Of a stretch of 64,000 nucleotides of DNA, positions 47,096 to 56,184 are shown in pieces. Origin of the DNA: Sporomusa malonica (GTDB taxonomy: Bacteria > Bacillota > Negativicutes > Sporomusales > Sporomusaceae). The stretch's first letter is position 1; each line of letters opens with the position of its first letter. The notes beneath the pieces are model-generated. The model searched no databases and was not told the DNA's origin. It worked only from the letters and a program-made list of their open reading frames with translations. Position numbers and translations under genes: made by a program. Location of the stretch: the NCBI RefSeq assembly GCF_041428715.1, contig NZ_CP155572.1; one strand, written 5' to 3'.

Positions 47096-47313
47096 GGCGC
47101 GAAAACCGAAGGTCAAATTATCGGCGCAAAGAAAACCATCGGTACAATCTTGGAAATGAAATTTGGCTTAACCGCTACTGACCTACTCCCGCTCCTAGAC
47201 GGCATCACCGACATAGAAGCATTAGAAGCTATCGCCCGGGGTTTTTCATCGCCAAATCACTGGACGAGGTGCAGGATATTATAAAAAAAGTTAAGGAACA
47301 AGTCAACGAATAG
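47096..47313 (+). pseudogene. Frameshifted C-terminal remnant of an Rpn/transposase-like nuclease gene
   Basis: One frame reads KTEGQIIGAKKTIGTILEMK, then FGLTATDLLPLLDGITDIEA and LEAIARG; a one-base shift continues FFIAKSLDEVQDIIKKVKEQ to a stop at 47313. The pattern (helix, then ALxxLL ... LxxIxxxI) is that of the C-terminal tail of Rpn-family (PD-(D/E)XK recombination-promoting) proteins. The nuclease domain is gone. Family assignment is tentative. Confidence 0.45.
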
Positions 47314-47319
47314 ATTACT

Positions 47320-47350
47320 GGCCACAACAGGAATTGTGGTGGCCTTTTTA
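47320..47350 (+). terminator. Terminator after the Rpn-like remnant
   Basis: GGCCACAA...TTGTGGTGGCC then TTTTTA. Confidence 0.75.
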
Positions 47351-47359
47351 TATCGCTCA

Positions 47360-49132
47360 CTAGTTTCGGCTTTGCCGGCGCAATTGCTCTACTGCTTTAA
47401 CTAAATCAGTGGCTCCTTTTTGGTTATCCCATCGTTGCCAAAAATCAATGGTTGCACTTAGCGGTTTATACGTTGGCTTATTTAACACTATTCGTGTTGG
47501 CAATAATACTGCATCTCCAACTATAATTGCCTCCCCGATTTCCAGTCCAGGAAGTATTTCCAATAATCCGCTTAGTGAATCAGGCATTAACCCTTTAACC
47601 ACTGATTTGTCACTATCATTAGAAAGTCTTAACGATATTATATTATTGCATTGGCTTAGTATAGTAGTGCTAACATCAGATGGCCTTTGACTGACTATCA
47701 TTAAGCCGACGCCATATTTTCTGCCTTCCTTTGCAATTCTTTCAAAGTTCTCTAGCGCCTTTTTCTCTAAAGGATTTGCACTCTTGGATGCACTTGGCAA
47801 ATACAAATGCGCTTCATCACATAGTAATAAAACTGGATGTCTGCCATCATTATTAGTACCGGGATCTGACCAAAATTGTATCTGGAAAACCAGCCGTGCT
47901 GTTAAACTTACCATTACTGGTAAAACGTCTGAAGGCACCTCTGAAAAATCGATTACCTTAATGCCAGGCTTATTATAGTCTGTGATACCGGTATGACCCA
48001 TTAGTTGATCTGCAAGCCGGTGTAAAGCTTCATATTCATACCACTTTTCCGGCGGTTGAAATAAGAAACCATATCGCCGGTCTTCAAGTTTGTTTTTTAA
48101 GCGAATTAATAACCTGGTTAACTTGTTGTTGAGTGGGCCTTGTGTCGTTTTTTCTTGACCGGCCTTTTTGCCGCTTTCATAAAATTCTCCAGAGCCAATA
48201 ATCTCTGCGTTTTTATACTCGAGTTCCTTAACTATGTGCTCCATCTTGAACGGTATAGGGCTATCAACTGTGAATGTATCCAATACTTCTTGTTTTTTAA
48301 GTTGTTCTAAAACTGTCTTTTTGGCCTTGGTGATTGCATCCAGTGCAGCTAGCGACTGGTTAGGAGCAGATTGCTCGGAGTGGTCAATCAACATGGACTG
48401 CATTTCATCATAGTTCAGTAACCAAAATGGTAAGAAAAGTACGCCTTCCTTCGGATCAGCTAAGTCACCAGGTCCCGCTATACGCAATTGTTGTGCATAT
48501 GGTAATTTTGTATATTCGCCATGAAGGTCAAATACAATGATATTTGAATAATCCAATTTAGAAGCTTGTTCTAAGATGTTAGCAACAGACCAAGACTTAC
48601 CTGAGCCAGTACTGCCCAGCAGCGCGGCATGCCGCTGAAATAACTTGTCACCATCTATAAATGCTTTTGCTTTTCTATCCAAGGTATATGTACCAATCTC
48701 CAATGGTTTTTGGGTTGCGACACCGGCAGAACCAATTATCCCCATAAAGTCTTCCAGTGCTTTTCCTTCAACCGGAAATACCGGGCGATTAATGTCAGGC
48801 AGTGATAAGACAGCTCTGGTAAAATAATTACTAACTTCCCCGTGTTTTGCGCGATACGTTCCCACAAGAGTAACTTGGACACCATTATTTTCCGTAATGG
48901 GCGGAGAGATCTCATCGCCGACTTCCGTGTCACCCTCTAAAGGATCTCTCCAAACCCGGTTGATCATACCAAGCAACCATTCATTACTATCTAATCCTTG
49001 AATAGTTACTAGTCTTCCGACTCTTGCATGCGACAACTTTTCAGCTGAATGTACTTGAATAAATACTCGGGCGGTGTCCACGCCGCGAACCTCACCTATC
49101 GACTGTGTTTCCTCAAAATTGAAGATACCCAC
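47360..49132 (-). CDS. HerA-like FtsK-family ATPase of a SIR2-HerA defence pair
   Basis: 590 aa. N-terminal HAS-like barrel (VGRLVTIQGL ... VTLVGTYRA), then a HerA/FtsK RecA fold: Walker A GSTGSGKSW (173-181), IIVFDLHGEY, Walker B VLLLCDEAHLYLP, and the sensor SQRPSDVSTTIL. HerA hexamers translocate or remodel DNA; in SIR2-HerA systems (also called Nezha) they assemble with SIR2 into a large complex that depletes NAD during phage infection. The SIR2 gene is directly upstream, 12 bases apart. Family and pairing are clear; activity is inferred from known systems. Confidence 0.88.
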   Translation of the reverse strand: MGIFNFEETQSIGEVRGVDTARVFIQVHSAEKLSHARVGRLVTIQGLDSNEWLLGMINRVWRDPLEGDTEVGDEISPPITENNGVQVTLVGTYRAKHGEVSNYFTRAVLSLPDINRPVFPVEGKALEDFMGIIGSAGVATQKPLEIGTYTLDRKAKAFIDGDKLFQRHAALLGSTGSGKSWSVANILEQASKLDYSNIIVFDLHGEYTKLPYAQQLRIAGPGDLADPKEGVLFLPFWLLNYDEMQSMLIDHSEQSAPNQSLAALDAITKAKKTVLEQLKKQEVLDTFTVDSPIPFKMEHIVKELEYKNAEIIGSGEFYESGKKAGQEKTTQGPLNNKLTRLLIRLKNKLEDRRYGFLFQPPEKWYEYEALHRLADQLMGHTGITDYNKPGIKVIDFSEVPSDVLPVMVSLTARLVFQIQFWSDPGTNNDGRHPVLLLCDEAHLYLPSASKSANPLEKKALENFERIAKEGRKYGVGLMIVSQRPSDVSTTILSQCNNIISLRLSNDSDKSVVKGLMPDSLSGLLEILPGLEIGEAIIVGDAVLLPTRIVLNKPTYKPLSATIDFWQRWDNQKGATDLVKAVEQLRRQSRN

Positions 49133-49144
49133 TATAGCCCCTCC

Positions 49145-50206
49145 TTACCCAACAACTTTGTCTACAAATTCTTCAATACTCCACAGTTGTCCGGGAAACT
49201 CATTACTATCTCCCTGATAGTACCAAGTAGTTAATCCTGTTGTTGATTGCTCCAAAGCAATTATGTGCGGATAATCCTGCACTATCATTTTGGCGCTATC
49301 ACTTAAATGCCTAGTTATTATAAGACAATTCATTCCTTGGATCAGCCGCTCAGTTAAAACTGTTTGCAAATGAGAGTCATTAAATCCATAACCTATTACC
49401 ATAATTGAATTAGCACTTCGAATACTTTGATTGGCCATTTCTCTATGACAGTTCATCGTTGGATCTGTTAGACTGGCCTTGTATTTAGTCAAACCCGGCG
49501 TAATAATAACGCGAGTTGCATTTTCAATCATCTCGCTACATTGAAAAGTTTCACTACCAAGTTGCTGCCATTTTAAGGAGCCATGTGGTTTCAACAGCCG
49601 TACTCGTTTTTGCTTTCGGAAATCTGGCTTCATTGCTCTCTTACCCGTAACTACCGTTAACGAATAGGAATCGCCGACTAAGGTCTCGTGGGAAAACCGT
49701 TGAAGATGTGCTCCTGAGAAACCGGTGCAACAATGGATGCTACATACATCGCAAGCATATTCAATCAGGTGATCATAATTTGAGGTAACAATATCTAAAC
49801 AGGGGTTGCCTGGCGGCAGACTGTCTATTATGTGTTTGATAAGCTTTGCTAACGGAAATGATTTGGTCGAAGTAGCAATTAACTGCCGCTTAAACTGCAT
49901 ATCCTTTAAATCGATGACAGTAGCGGTAGCTTCAATAATAAACTGTAAAAGTTCTTGACTAACAGTGCATCGTCCTAAGCCGTCTTCCAGCCCATGGGCT
50001 TCAATGCTTGCCAAACAATTAGTCCACTCACTGGTTAATTTAGGGTCGCCTACACATCTCTTAGGTATATCGTTTTCTAGAAACTTCGTCAATTCTCCCA
50101 TACCAGGTAACCCCATCGAAACAGAAAGGCCTGTGCCTATTAACAACATCGGTCTAGTCCGTAGAAAATCTTGAAGCTTTGCCAAAATTTCATCTGTATC
50201 CACCAT
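49145..50206 (-). CDS. SIR2-like NADase of a SIR2-HerA defence pair
   Basis: 353 aa. NAD-site motifs LIGTGLSVSMGLP (residues 22-34), TSNYDHLIEYA and LKPHGSLKW, with the catalytic His in the last, identify a defence-type SIR2 domain; VIGYGFNDSHLQTVL is the closing motif. Unlike deacetylase sirtuins there is no four-Cys zinc module. Known partners of HerA convert NAD to ADP-ribose and stop growth during infection. First gene of the pair; its start overlaps the start of the divergent gene at 50205. Confidence 0.9.
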   Translation of the reverse strand: MVDTDEILAKLQDFLRTRPMLLIGTGLSVSMGLPGMGELTKFLENDIPKRCVGDPKLTSEWTNCLASIEAHGLEDGLGRCTVSQELLQFIIEATATVIDLKDMQFKRQLIATSTKSFPLAKLIKHIIDSLPPGNPCLDIVTSNYDHLIEYACDVCSIHCCTGFSGAHLQRFSHETLVGDSYSLTVVTGKRAMKPDFRKQKRVRLLKPHGSLKWQQLGSETFQCSEMIENATRVIITPGLTKYKASLTDPTMNCHREMANQSIRSANSIMVIGYGFNDSHLQTVLTERLIQGMNCLIITRHLSDSAKMIVQDYPHIIALEQSTTGLTTWYYQGDSNEFPGQLWSIEEFVDKVVG

Positions 50207-51215
50207 GCTACTAAATCACCCCCTAGCCGAAACGAAACATAACATATCTAAGATATTCGCCATAAATCCCCATAGTTCCTTTCATTTTATTACCAATGAA
50301 GGAATGAATTTACATATAACAAGATATTCTGATAAAATTATACTATCGAAAACAAGCATGGTGGGTGATTATGTGGAATTTGCATATTATGTGGCCAGAG
50401 GGGTTAATGAAAAAGTAAGTGCTATTGAAGTTGATAGTAATCCTAATGATTTTATTGACAGAACAAAATTCCGCTGTATGTTTTGTGGAATACAACTCGA
50501 GTTTTCTCATGGTACTAGCTATCCGTTATTTAAACGGTGGAGAGGTACCGCCCATATGCCTCACTGTATTTATGGAAACATAACTAACCAAATCAAAAAT
50601 TCTGACAACAACAAGGACATTGAATTATTAGTATCGACTATTCTTCCCAGAGCACTGATGTCCCCGCAGCAGCATATAAGCACTGGACATCAAGGCTCAA
50701 ACGTATCAAAACAATTCACCGGTAAAAGAACACGAATGTTCATCTCCTCTGTAAAAAATCTGCTTGATCCTAAAAAGGGCTACTACTTTAGCCAAAACTA
50801 CGAAAGCATGCAAATTCTTGCTGAAACCGGTGAAAAGTACTATCTAAAAGATTTGTTCGGAGCACAAGATGAAATCATCGACAAGATTGATCGTAGTGCT
50901 GACAAAGCAATAGTCTGTATCGTGAAAGGTAACACGCTGACCCCTAAAGCAACAATAGGAGACCACGTATTGATTCCGCTATCTACATCAGGAAAGCATA
51001 AAAACTCGCAAAAATTTTCTCTTTTTATCCCAAAGGATTATGTACCAAAAAACTCTGGGCGGCTGGATGATATTACTGGAGCGTTTATTGTCGGTTATGG
51101 CATTGCGAGAAAAACTGACTACGGATACCAAATGACAATCTTTTCAATCCACCACCAAGTAGCCGTTTTGAAAAAATACGAAAAAAGCAACACCGGTCCC
51201 GCCCCGGTCACTTAA
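50205..51215 (+). CDS. Hypothetical protein divergent from the SIR2 gene
   Basis: 336 aa, not recognised. A probable zinc site C-x2-C ... H-x3-C lies around RCMFCGIQLEF and HMPHCIYG. The C-terminal half (AIVCIVKGNTLTPKATIGDH, DYVPKNSGRLDD) looks like mixed strand-helix fold. The ATG at 50205 has no ribosome site and overlaps the SIR2 start codon on the other strand, so translation may begin later, for example at ATG 50304. Followed by a strong terminator. It may be an accessory or an unrelated island gene. Confidence 0.6.
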   Translation: MLLNHPLAETKHNISKIFAINPHSSFHFITNEGMNLHITRYSDKIILSKTSMVGDYVEFAYYVARGVNEKVSAIEVDSNPNDFIDRTKFRCMFCGIQLEFSHGTSYPLFKRWRGTAHMPHCIYGNITNQIKNSDNNKDIELLVSTILPRALMSPQQHISTGHQGSNVSKQFTGKRTRMFISSVKNLLDPKKGYYFSQNYESMQILAETGEKYYLKDLFGAQDEIIDKIDRSADKAIVCIVKGNTLTPKATIGDHVLIPLSTSGKHKNSQKFSLFIPKDYVPKNSGRLDDITGAFIVGYGIARKTDYGYQMTIFSIHHQVAVLKKYEKSNTGPAPVT

Positions 51216-51222
51216 ACGAACA

Positions 51223-51258
51223 GCCGCCAACAGTTGACACCAGTCAACTGTTGGCGGC
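51223..51258. terminator. Terminator after the 50205 gene
   Basis: Perfect 16-bp stem GCCGCCAACAGTTGAC/GTCAACTGTTGGCGGC, 4-base loop, then CCCCTTTT. Confidence 0.82.
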
Positions 51259-51390
51259 CCCTTTTATGCCTAATTCTTTTACTCCCGATCACTCAGTCCA
51301 ATTGGTACCGCTTTCAATATAATATGAATAAGTTCTGTCGACTCGATGCCTCCCATTTGTTTTCTGGCAGGCTTGCTAACTTGCCTTTTG

Positions 51391-53751
51391 CTATCGTCTA
51401 ACAGCAACCCGAATATCCTGGCGAAGTTTTATGTTACTATGTATAAACTGATGCTGACTCAATAATTTCGTCACATCCGTATAAACCGGTTCTTTCATAA
51501 GCGGATCACGAATAGTCACAATCAAGCAAAATGGCTGCGAAAGTTCTTCATCATTCAAAACCGCTTGCTTCTCGATGAAACTTCTATAAACCCCTTCTAC
51601 TTTTAAAAACCATTTTTTCGGTGCCTTTAAACTTTTATCTCGATTGCCTGGTGTCAGCTCTCCTAAATCAACTGCATATTTTTTATTAGGGTAGTACTTG
51701 TCCCCATACTGTATAAGTACCTTTTCGGTCTTATTAAACCCCTCATGTGCGACTGTTTTTTTGCTATAGCTTGAAAAGTTCAGTAAGTTTTGCGAATCAG
51801 GACTCCGTCCTATAGGATTGCGTATCGTCCGCTTTGTCCTATCCCTATTGACTTTTTCGTCATAGGTTCCTAAGCGTACATCAAGATTCGACTGGCAGTA
51901 CTCCGCACCTTGTCGCGCTTCCAAAATCGGATGATTTACCAAGGTCACGGCAAGTTGCCCATAATAATATCCGTCGTCATCGATTAAACACTCTGGATAA
52001 GGAAAATCTAATATATCGATAAATTCTCCTTTTTTAAGCGTATCTTTTAATATCAGGGTTATTTCGTGTGGATTGTTATATAAAATATCCTGAATGGGGA
52101 GCGGCACACCAAAACCATAGTGGCTCACTTTTTCCGGCATTGCTGCTGTTACCGTTTCAGGGTATCTGCAAGAATGCATCATCAATGCTTTCAACAACAC
52201 TGGGTCAAATTCTTCCTGTACCTCATTTGATAAGTGAGCGGCAATAGCTGTAACCCGTGGAGTAGAAAAACTGGTACCGCACCGGCCGACAATTTGTCCA
52301 TCAAGTGAAAAGGAATTGACTCCTGTACTGCTGATTCTCCCATTCTGTATGCCGCAATTACCACCATAGTGCATCACTTCCGGCTTGACAATGTCAGCTG
52401 GGCCGGGACCAACTCTGCTAAATGGCGAAACATGATCCGGTTTTGCAATATCACTGACCGCTTGTAATCGTGCAATGGAACCCACGGTGAGTGCCCTGAC
52501 TGAATCGGCACCGCGTGTAATTTTTCCATTTGCTTGCCCTCGCGCAAAATTATCACAATTTCCAGCAGACTTAATAATCCAAACGTTGTTCTTATCTTGG
52601 ATATCATCTAAAGCCGTCCCAAAATCTGAAAAATCGGTATTACTAATCTCCATGTTGCTGCCCAGCGACATATTCCAAATCTTTATAATGTCTTTATTTT
52701 TTTCAACAGCTTCGCGAATATTATCGATCAGATCTGCTTCCGTGCAGCCTTCTTTTTTTAAATCAGGAATAACCAATGCATCATACAGTTTGCAGCCAGT
52801 AGCCCCAGTATAGTTACAGCCTTCAAGCAAATCACCAAAGCCAACGATTCCCGCTACGAATGTACCATGAGCCCGGTTCACATACTCTTCGGGATAACTC
52901 GTCGTATTTCCCGTAATCCAAGACTCGAGTGCTTTAATCCTTGCTATACCTGAATCCAAAATACCCACGACCGGATAATCTTCTCCATCTACCGGTTGAA
53001 CTGGCGAAAATTCCGTCTCATTAAAAAAACTATCTTCCATTACCTTCAATACCGGCATAGGTTCAATAGAGTAGATACCAGTATAATCATCAAAATCTTT
53101 GACCAGTTCCAGATTATCCATTAAAACTTGATGTACCGTTAAGCGATCAGAGTATTTCACCGTTTTGTCAAGGTGAATCCCTTTTTTATTCGTCAGCAAT
53201 GATTTAAACTCTTCATTTACCTTTTGATTCAAGAAGGCATTATTATAATCTACCAGGATCACTTTCAAGACATATTTCTCTTCCTTGGTGTTCACATCCT
53301 GGATATTAATGATCGGCTCTAATAAGGATATAGCACTAAGGGAGGAAATTGCTTTCGGGTTTAATTCGCACAATACTAAGTTTCGGGAAATTGTTTCATA
53401 TTCTTCTACTGTACTGACCCGAATCAATAGCTCCTGCTCTGCTGAAAATCCTATAGCTTTATCCTCGCCACGTTCTTCAAAAAGAGAGAGCATATCTGCC
53501 CGATGGCTCTTAGCAACCGCAGCATCAACGATTTTGGCTTTTAATACCGTCGGAATCCCTTTGTATTTATTAATTTTGGTTACTGCCTTTTCTTTGGCCT
53601 CATCCAGACCACTTATCAATTGTTTTGACCGTTCTTGTAGTTTCTCACCATGCAAAACCCATTTGGGCGATTTTGAGGGACCGCCCTCTGTAAGCATTTC
53701 ATCAGCTGTTCGTTTGTGAAATATCTTTACTGGCAAATTCCGTTCACTCAT
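51391..53751 (-). CDS. ietS: S8 subtilisin-like protease of an IetAS-type pair
   Basis: About 786 aa from ATG 53751 (AGGAGG nine bases upstream, overlapping the ATPase stop). An N-terminal region of 250 residues without signal peptide is followed by a subtilase domain: catalytic Asp 266 (ILDSGIA), His 295 (RAHGTFVAG), oxyanion Asn 398 (SAGN) and Ser 494 (CGTSFSTP). A beta-rich C-terminal part follows. Without a signal it acts in the cytosol. The AAA ATPase plus S8 protease pair matches IetAS, an anti-phage and plasmid-incompatibility module. Probably held inactive until triggered through the ATPase (inference). Confidence 0.86.
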   Translation of the reverse strand: MSERNLPVKIFHKRTADEMLTEGGPSKSPKWVLHGEKLQERSKQLISGLDEAKEKAVTKINKYKGIPTVLKAKIVDAAVAKSHRADMLSLFEERGEDKAIGFSAEQELLIRVSTVEEYETISRNLVLCELNPKAISSLSAISLLEPIINIQDVNTKEEKYVLKVILVDYNNAFLNQKVNEEFKSLLTNKKGIHLDKTVKYSDRLTVHQVLMDNLELVKDFDDYTGIYSIEPMPVLKVMEDSFFNETEFSPVQPVDGEDYPVVGILDSGIARIKALESWITGNTTSYPEEYVNRAHGTFVAGIVGFGDLLEGCNYTGATGCKLYDALVIPDLKKEGCTEADLIDNIREAVEKNKDIIKIWNMSLGSNMEISNTDFSDFGTALDDIQDKNNVWIIKSAGNCDNFARGQANGKITRGADSVRALTVGSIARLQAVSDIAKPDHVSPFSRVGPGPADIVKPEVMHYGGNCGIQNGRISSTGVNSFSLDGQIVGRCGTSFSTPRVTAIAAHLSNEVQEEFDPVLLKALMMHSCRYPETVTAAMPEKVSHYGFGVPLPIQDILYNNPHEITLILKDTLKKGEFIDILDFPYPECLIDDDGYYYGQLAVTLVNHPILEARQGAEYCQSNLDVRLGTYDEKVNRDRTKRTIRNPIGRSPDSQNLLNFSSYSKKTVAHEGFNKTEKVLIQYGDKYYPNKKYAVDLGELTPGNRDKSLKAPKKWFLKVEGVYRSFIEKQAVLNDEELSQPFCLIVTIRDPLMKEPVYTDVTKLLSQHQFIHSNIKLRQDIRVAVRR

Positions 53752-54865
53752 GACCCGTTTCCTCCTCATCCCGTAATTTATTGCGAACCTGACGCAGGGA
53801 TATATCCAGTGCTTCAGCTATATCCGCTTGCGAGACTCCATTCTCATTCAAAAACTTTACCAAGGACAACTCTTGCTCACGAAATCCTTTAAAAAGATAA
53901 ATCTGAATCAGCACGTCCTGATAAGAAATCATGTCTCGATCATGAAGAACCGCCTCTCGGACAGCATTAAAACAAATGTTCCTAATATCTGAAGGCGATG
54001 TTCCCAAAAGAGTGTGAACAATTTTGCTCAGCTTTTTTTTATCCGCATCAAAACCCAGCTCGGCATCAGCAAAATATAGTTTGAGCAGGCTGCGTATTCC
54101 ATCATAATCTGGCTTAGGAACCTCAATCGTAGTGCTAAATCGCCGCCACACAGCAGCATCCAATAAGCTCTCATGATTGGTAGCAGCAATTAAAACATTG
54201 CCATCATTACTTTTACTGAAATCGTCAATGTTCTGTAACAAACTATTGACAACTCGTTTCAATTCACCAATTTCATGCTCGTCATCTCTCGCTTTGGCAA
54301 TCGCATCAAATTCATCCAGAAACAAAATACATGGTTTCTCCTTGGCGTATTCAAATATCTTGCGAATATTCTTAGCCGTATTTCCAAGTAAAGAGGAAAC
54401 TAATCCGTCTAATCTGGCTGTAATCAGTGGCACCTGCATTTGGCTGGAGATATATTTTGCAATACTGGTTTTACCACAGCCGGGTGGACCATAAAGAAGC
54501 AGCGACTCGGGAAGATTAACTCCCCTTTTTACTAATTTATTACGATTTCTTAAGGACCCAATAAAATTATTGATCTTCAGCGTCGTTATTTCCGACAATA
54601 CTAATTCCTGAAACTCATCTTCCGGGTAAAATACATCCACCATATCAAGTCTTGTTTCCGGGTCAACCGGCTTAGTGACAAACTCATCCATAAAAACGGG
54701 ATGAATAATCTTTTTATTGATCAATCTTACAATGCGATCGGCTAAGGCCTTTTCTCCATTATCTTGTAACTTATTGGCAAGCAAAGCTGCATAGCTGTGT
54801 ACTTTATCACGTTTTCCGTCCAATCCACCCTCGATGATTTTTAGAATTTCCGTTTGCATAGCCAT
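53744..54865 (-). CDS. ietA: AAA+ ATPase of an IetAS-type pair
   Basis: 373 aa from ATG 54865, behind GAGGAG. Central AAA+ domain: Walker A YGPPGCGKTS, Walker B ILFLDEFDAIAKAR, sensor 1 LIAATNHES and arginine finger region AAVWRRFS. The last 40 residues read VSQADIAEALDISLRQVRNK, a helix-turn-helix-like end unusual for this class. Overlaps the protease gene by 8 bases. In IetAS the ATPase is thought to control or feed the protease; details for this family member are unknown. Confidence 0.86.
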   Translation of the reverse strand: MAMQTEILKIIEGGLDGKRDKVHSYAALLANKLQDNGEKALADRIVRLINKKIIHPVFMDEFVTKPVDPETRLDMVDVFYPEDEFQELVLSEITTLKINNFIGSLRNRNKLVKRGVNLPESLLLYGPPGCGKTSIAKYISSQMQVPLITARLDGLVSSLLGNTAKNIRKIFEYAKEKPCILFLDEFDAIAKARDDEHEIGELKRVVNSLLQNIDDFSKSNDGNVLIAATNHESLLDAAVWRRFSTTIEVPKPDYDGIRSLLKLYFADAELGFDADKKKLSKIVHTLLGTSPSDIRNICFNAVREAVLHDRDMISYQDVLIQIYLFKGFREQELSLVKFLNENGVSQADIAEALDISLRQVRNKLRDEEETGHE

Positions 54866-55264
54866 TTTACCACTCCTCTTGTTAATTGTAACGCTTTTTG
54901 TTTTATTTTGCACGTATTTTTAAAAAATAATATCAATATTTTATTTTTCCATAACGCCAATTCGATATTTAATACACTTTTATTTTTTTCGAACAGCTAT
55001 ATGGTTTATATCATCCGCAAAAAGGCCGCCAATCACCGGCAGCCTCCCTGCAACCTAGTTGTAGAACATGTGCCAAAACAATGATACCCTCATAAGTTTA
55101 GTCAAAAAAAAGTCCGTATCACGCTGAGGTGAAACAGACTCCGACAATATACATTTATGCTCTTGTCATTAGAAGGGATTTCCAAATTTACCAACGAAAT
55201 AATTGAAGATACAACTTTCGCTAAAAAATCTAAAAATACAATCTTTGAAGGAGATTTTGATTTT
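54866..55264. other. Intergenic region upstream of ietA and of the 55265 gene
   Basis: About 400 bases with no firm gene. AT-rich promoter-like sequence for the ATPase gene on the minus strand at 54900-55000. An imperfect hairpin at 55105-55137 (AGTC-GT-CAC against GTG-AC-GACT) with seven T on the minus strand looks like a minus-strand terminator, although no minus-strand gene precedes it. A frame open from 55157 leads into the next gene. Confidence 0.4.
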
Positions 55265-55789
55265 ATGGATCTATGGAACAAAGAGGGTATCCCACATAAA
55301 GGCTGGAAATGCATTGATATTGAAGATTTAGCCGAAGGCTTGGATGAATTAGATGCTGAAGAGCGAAAAGACTATTACGAAACTTGCGAGATGTGTAACC
55401 ACGAAGGTATCAGATATGTTCATATTATGGAACATCCTGAATATAGTGAACACTTACGTGTAGGATGTAGTTGTGCTGAACGGATGGAAGAAGACTATGT
55501 CACCCCCCAGCTAAGAGAAAAAAATCTTCGAAAGAAATTTAGCCGCCTTAAAACTTTTAGAAAGAGAACATGGGTACAAAATTTTAATGGAAACTATATG
55601 CTGAAATTTAAAGGATACTTCATCACTATTATGCCAAGCAAATATAAAAAGGGCGAATATGGTATCATATTTCGAAATAAGCAATATTGGAAATATGAGT
55701 CTTTAGAGAAAGCAAAGCGAGCTGCTTTTGACATCATCGATGAATATCTCCAGCAACGTCCAGCCAATGGAATATATCTACCATATTAA
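55265..55789 (+). CDS. Hypothetical protein with possible zinc-finger
   Basis: 174 aa, not recognised. Begins MDLWNKEGIPHKGWKCIDIE; cysteines in CEMCNHEG and VGCSCAE suggest a zinc site, followed by a basic helix (LREKNLRKKFSRLKTFRKR) and a strand-rich end (MLKFKGYFITIMPSK). ATG 55265 has AAGGAG eleven bases before; the frame is open from 55157. Composition suits a nucleic-acid-binding protein. It lies between the IetAS pair and the DUF488 group, and belongs to neither by direction. Confidence 0.6.
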   Translation: MDLWNKEGIPHKGWKCIDIEDLAEGLDELDAEERKDYYETCEMCNHEGIRYVHIMEHPEYSEHLRVGCSCAERMEEDYVTPQLREKNLRKKFSRLKTFRKRTWVQNFNGNYMLKFKGYFITIMPSKYKKGEYGIIFRNKQYWKYESLEKAKRAAFDIIDEYLQQRPANGIYLPY

Positions 55790-55856
55790 GTTTTCTCTTA
55801 ACGAAACAACTGTATGAATTCTATAAATAGTACTGCCATATAGTACTACTAACTAT

Positions 55857-55890
55857 AAAAGCAGTCTGTGACCTAATCACAAACTGCTCT
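55857..55890. terminator. Hairpin after the 55265 gene
   Basis: AGCAGTCTGTGA/TCACAAACTGCT stem with 5-base loop; no long U-run. Confidence 0.5.
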
Positions 55891-55919
55891 ACGAATTCTA
55901 CGATATTTTGTCCTTTATC

Positions 55920-56074
55920 CTATTCCACAATAGCGTTCAGAGCATTCTCCTTTGTGGATATTGAATTACACTGCCTTTTGCTCATACCAGAAAGTACCGG
56001 CGTAAGTAGCAGATCATTGATCCCGCCCTGCAAGGCCTCTGCAAAACCACCGCAACTTTGATCTCCTCAAGACG
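55920..56074 (-). pseudogene. Frameshifted C-terminal gene remnant of unknown family
   Basis: Minus-strand frames read LEEIKVAVVL and, one base shifted, AEALQGGINDLLLTPVLSGM then SKRQCNSISTKENALNAIVE and stop at 55920. The two fit together if one G is restored (VVLAEALQGG). In-frame stops precede the first part. The remainder of the gene is absent. It shows decay inside the island. Confidence 0.4.
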
Positions 56075-56184
56075 TTATTGCATTGGCTTTTGAAAATTAA
56101 AATTCGATAATGATTACCAATTTTATATCTTCTTCACAGCATTCTGTTCCCCTAGATTACTATTCATTCTATTACTAAAATAAG

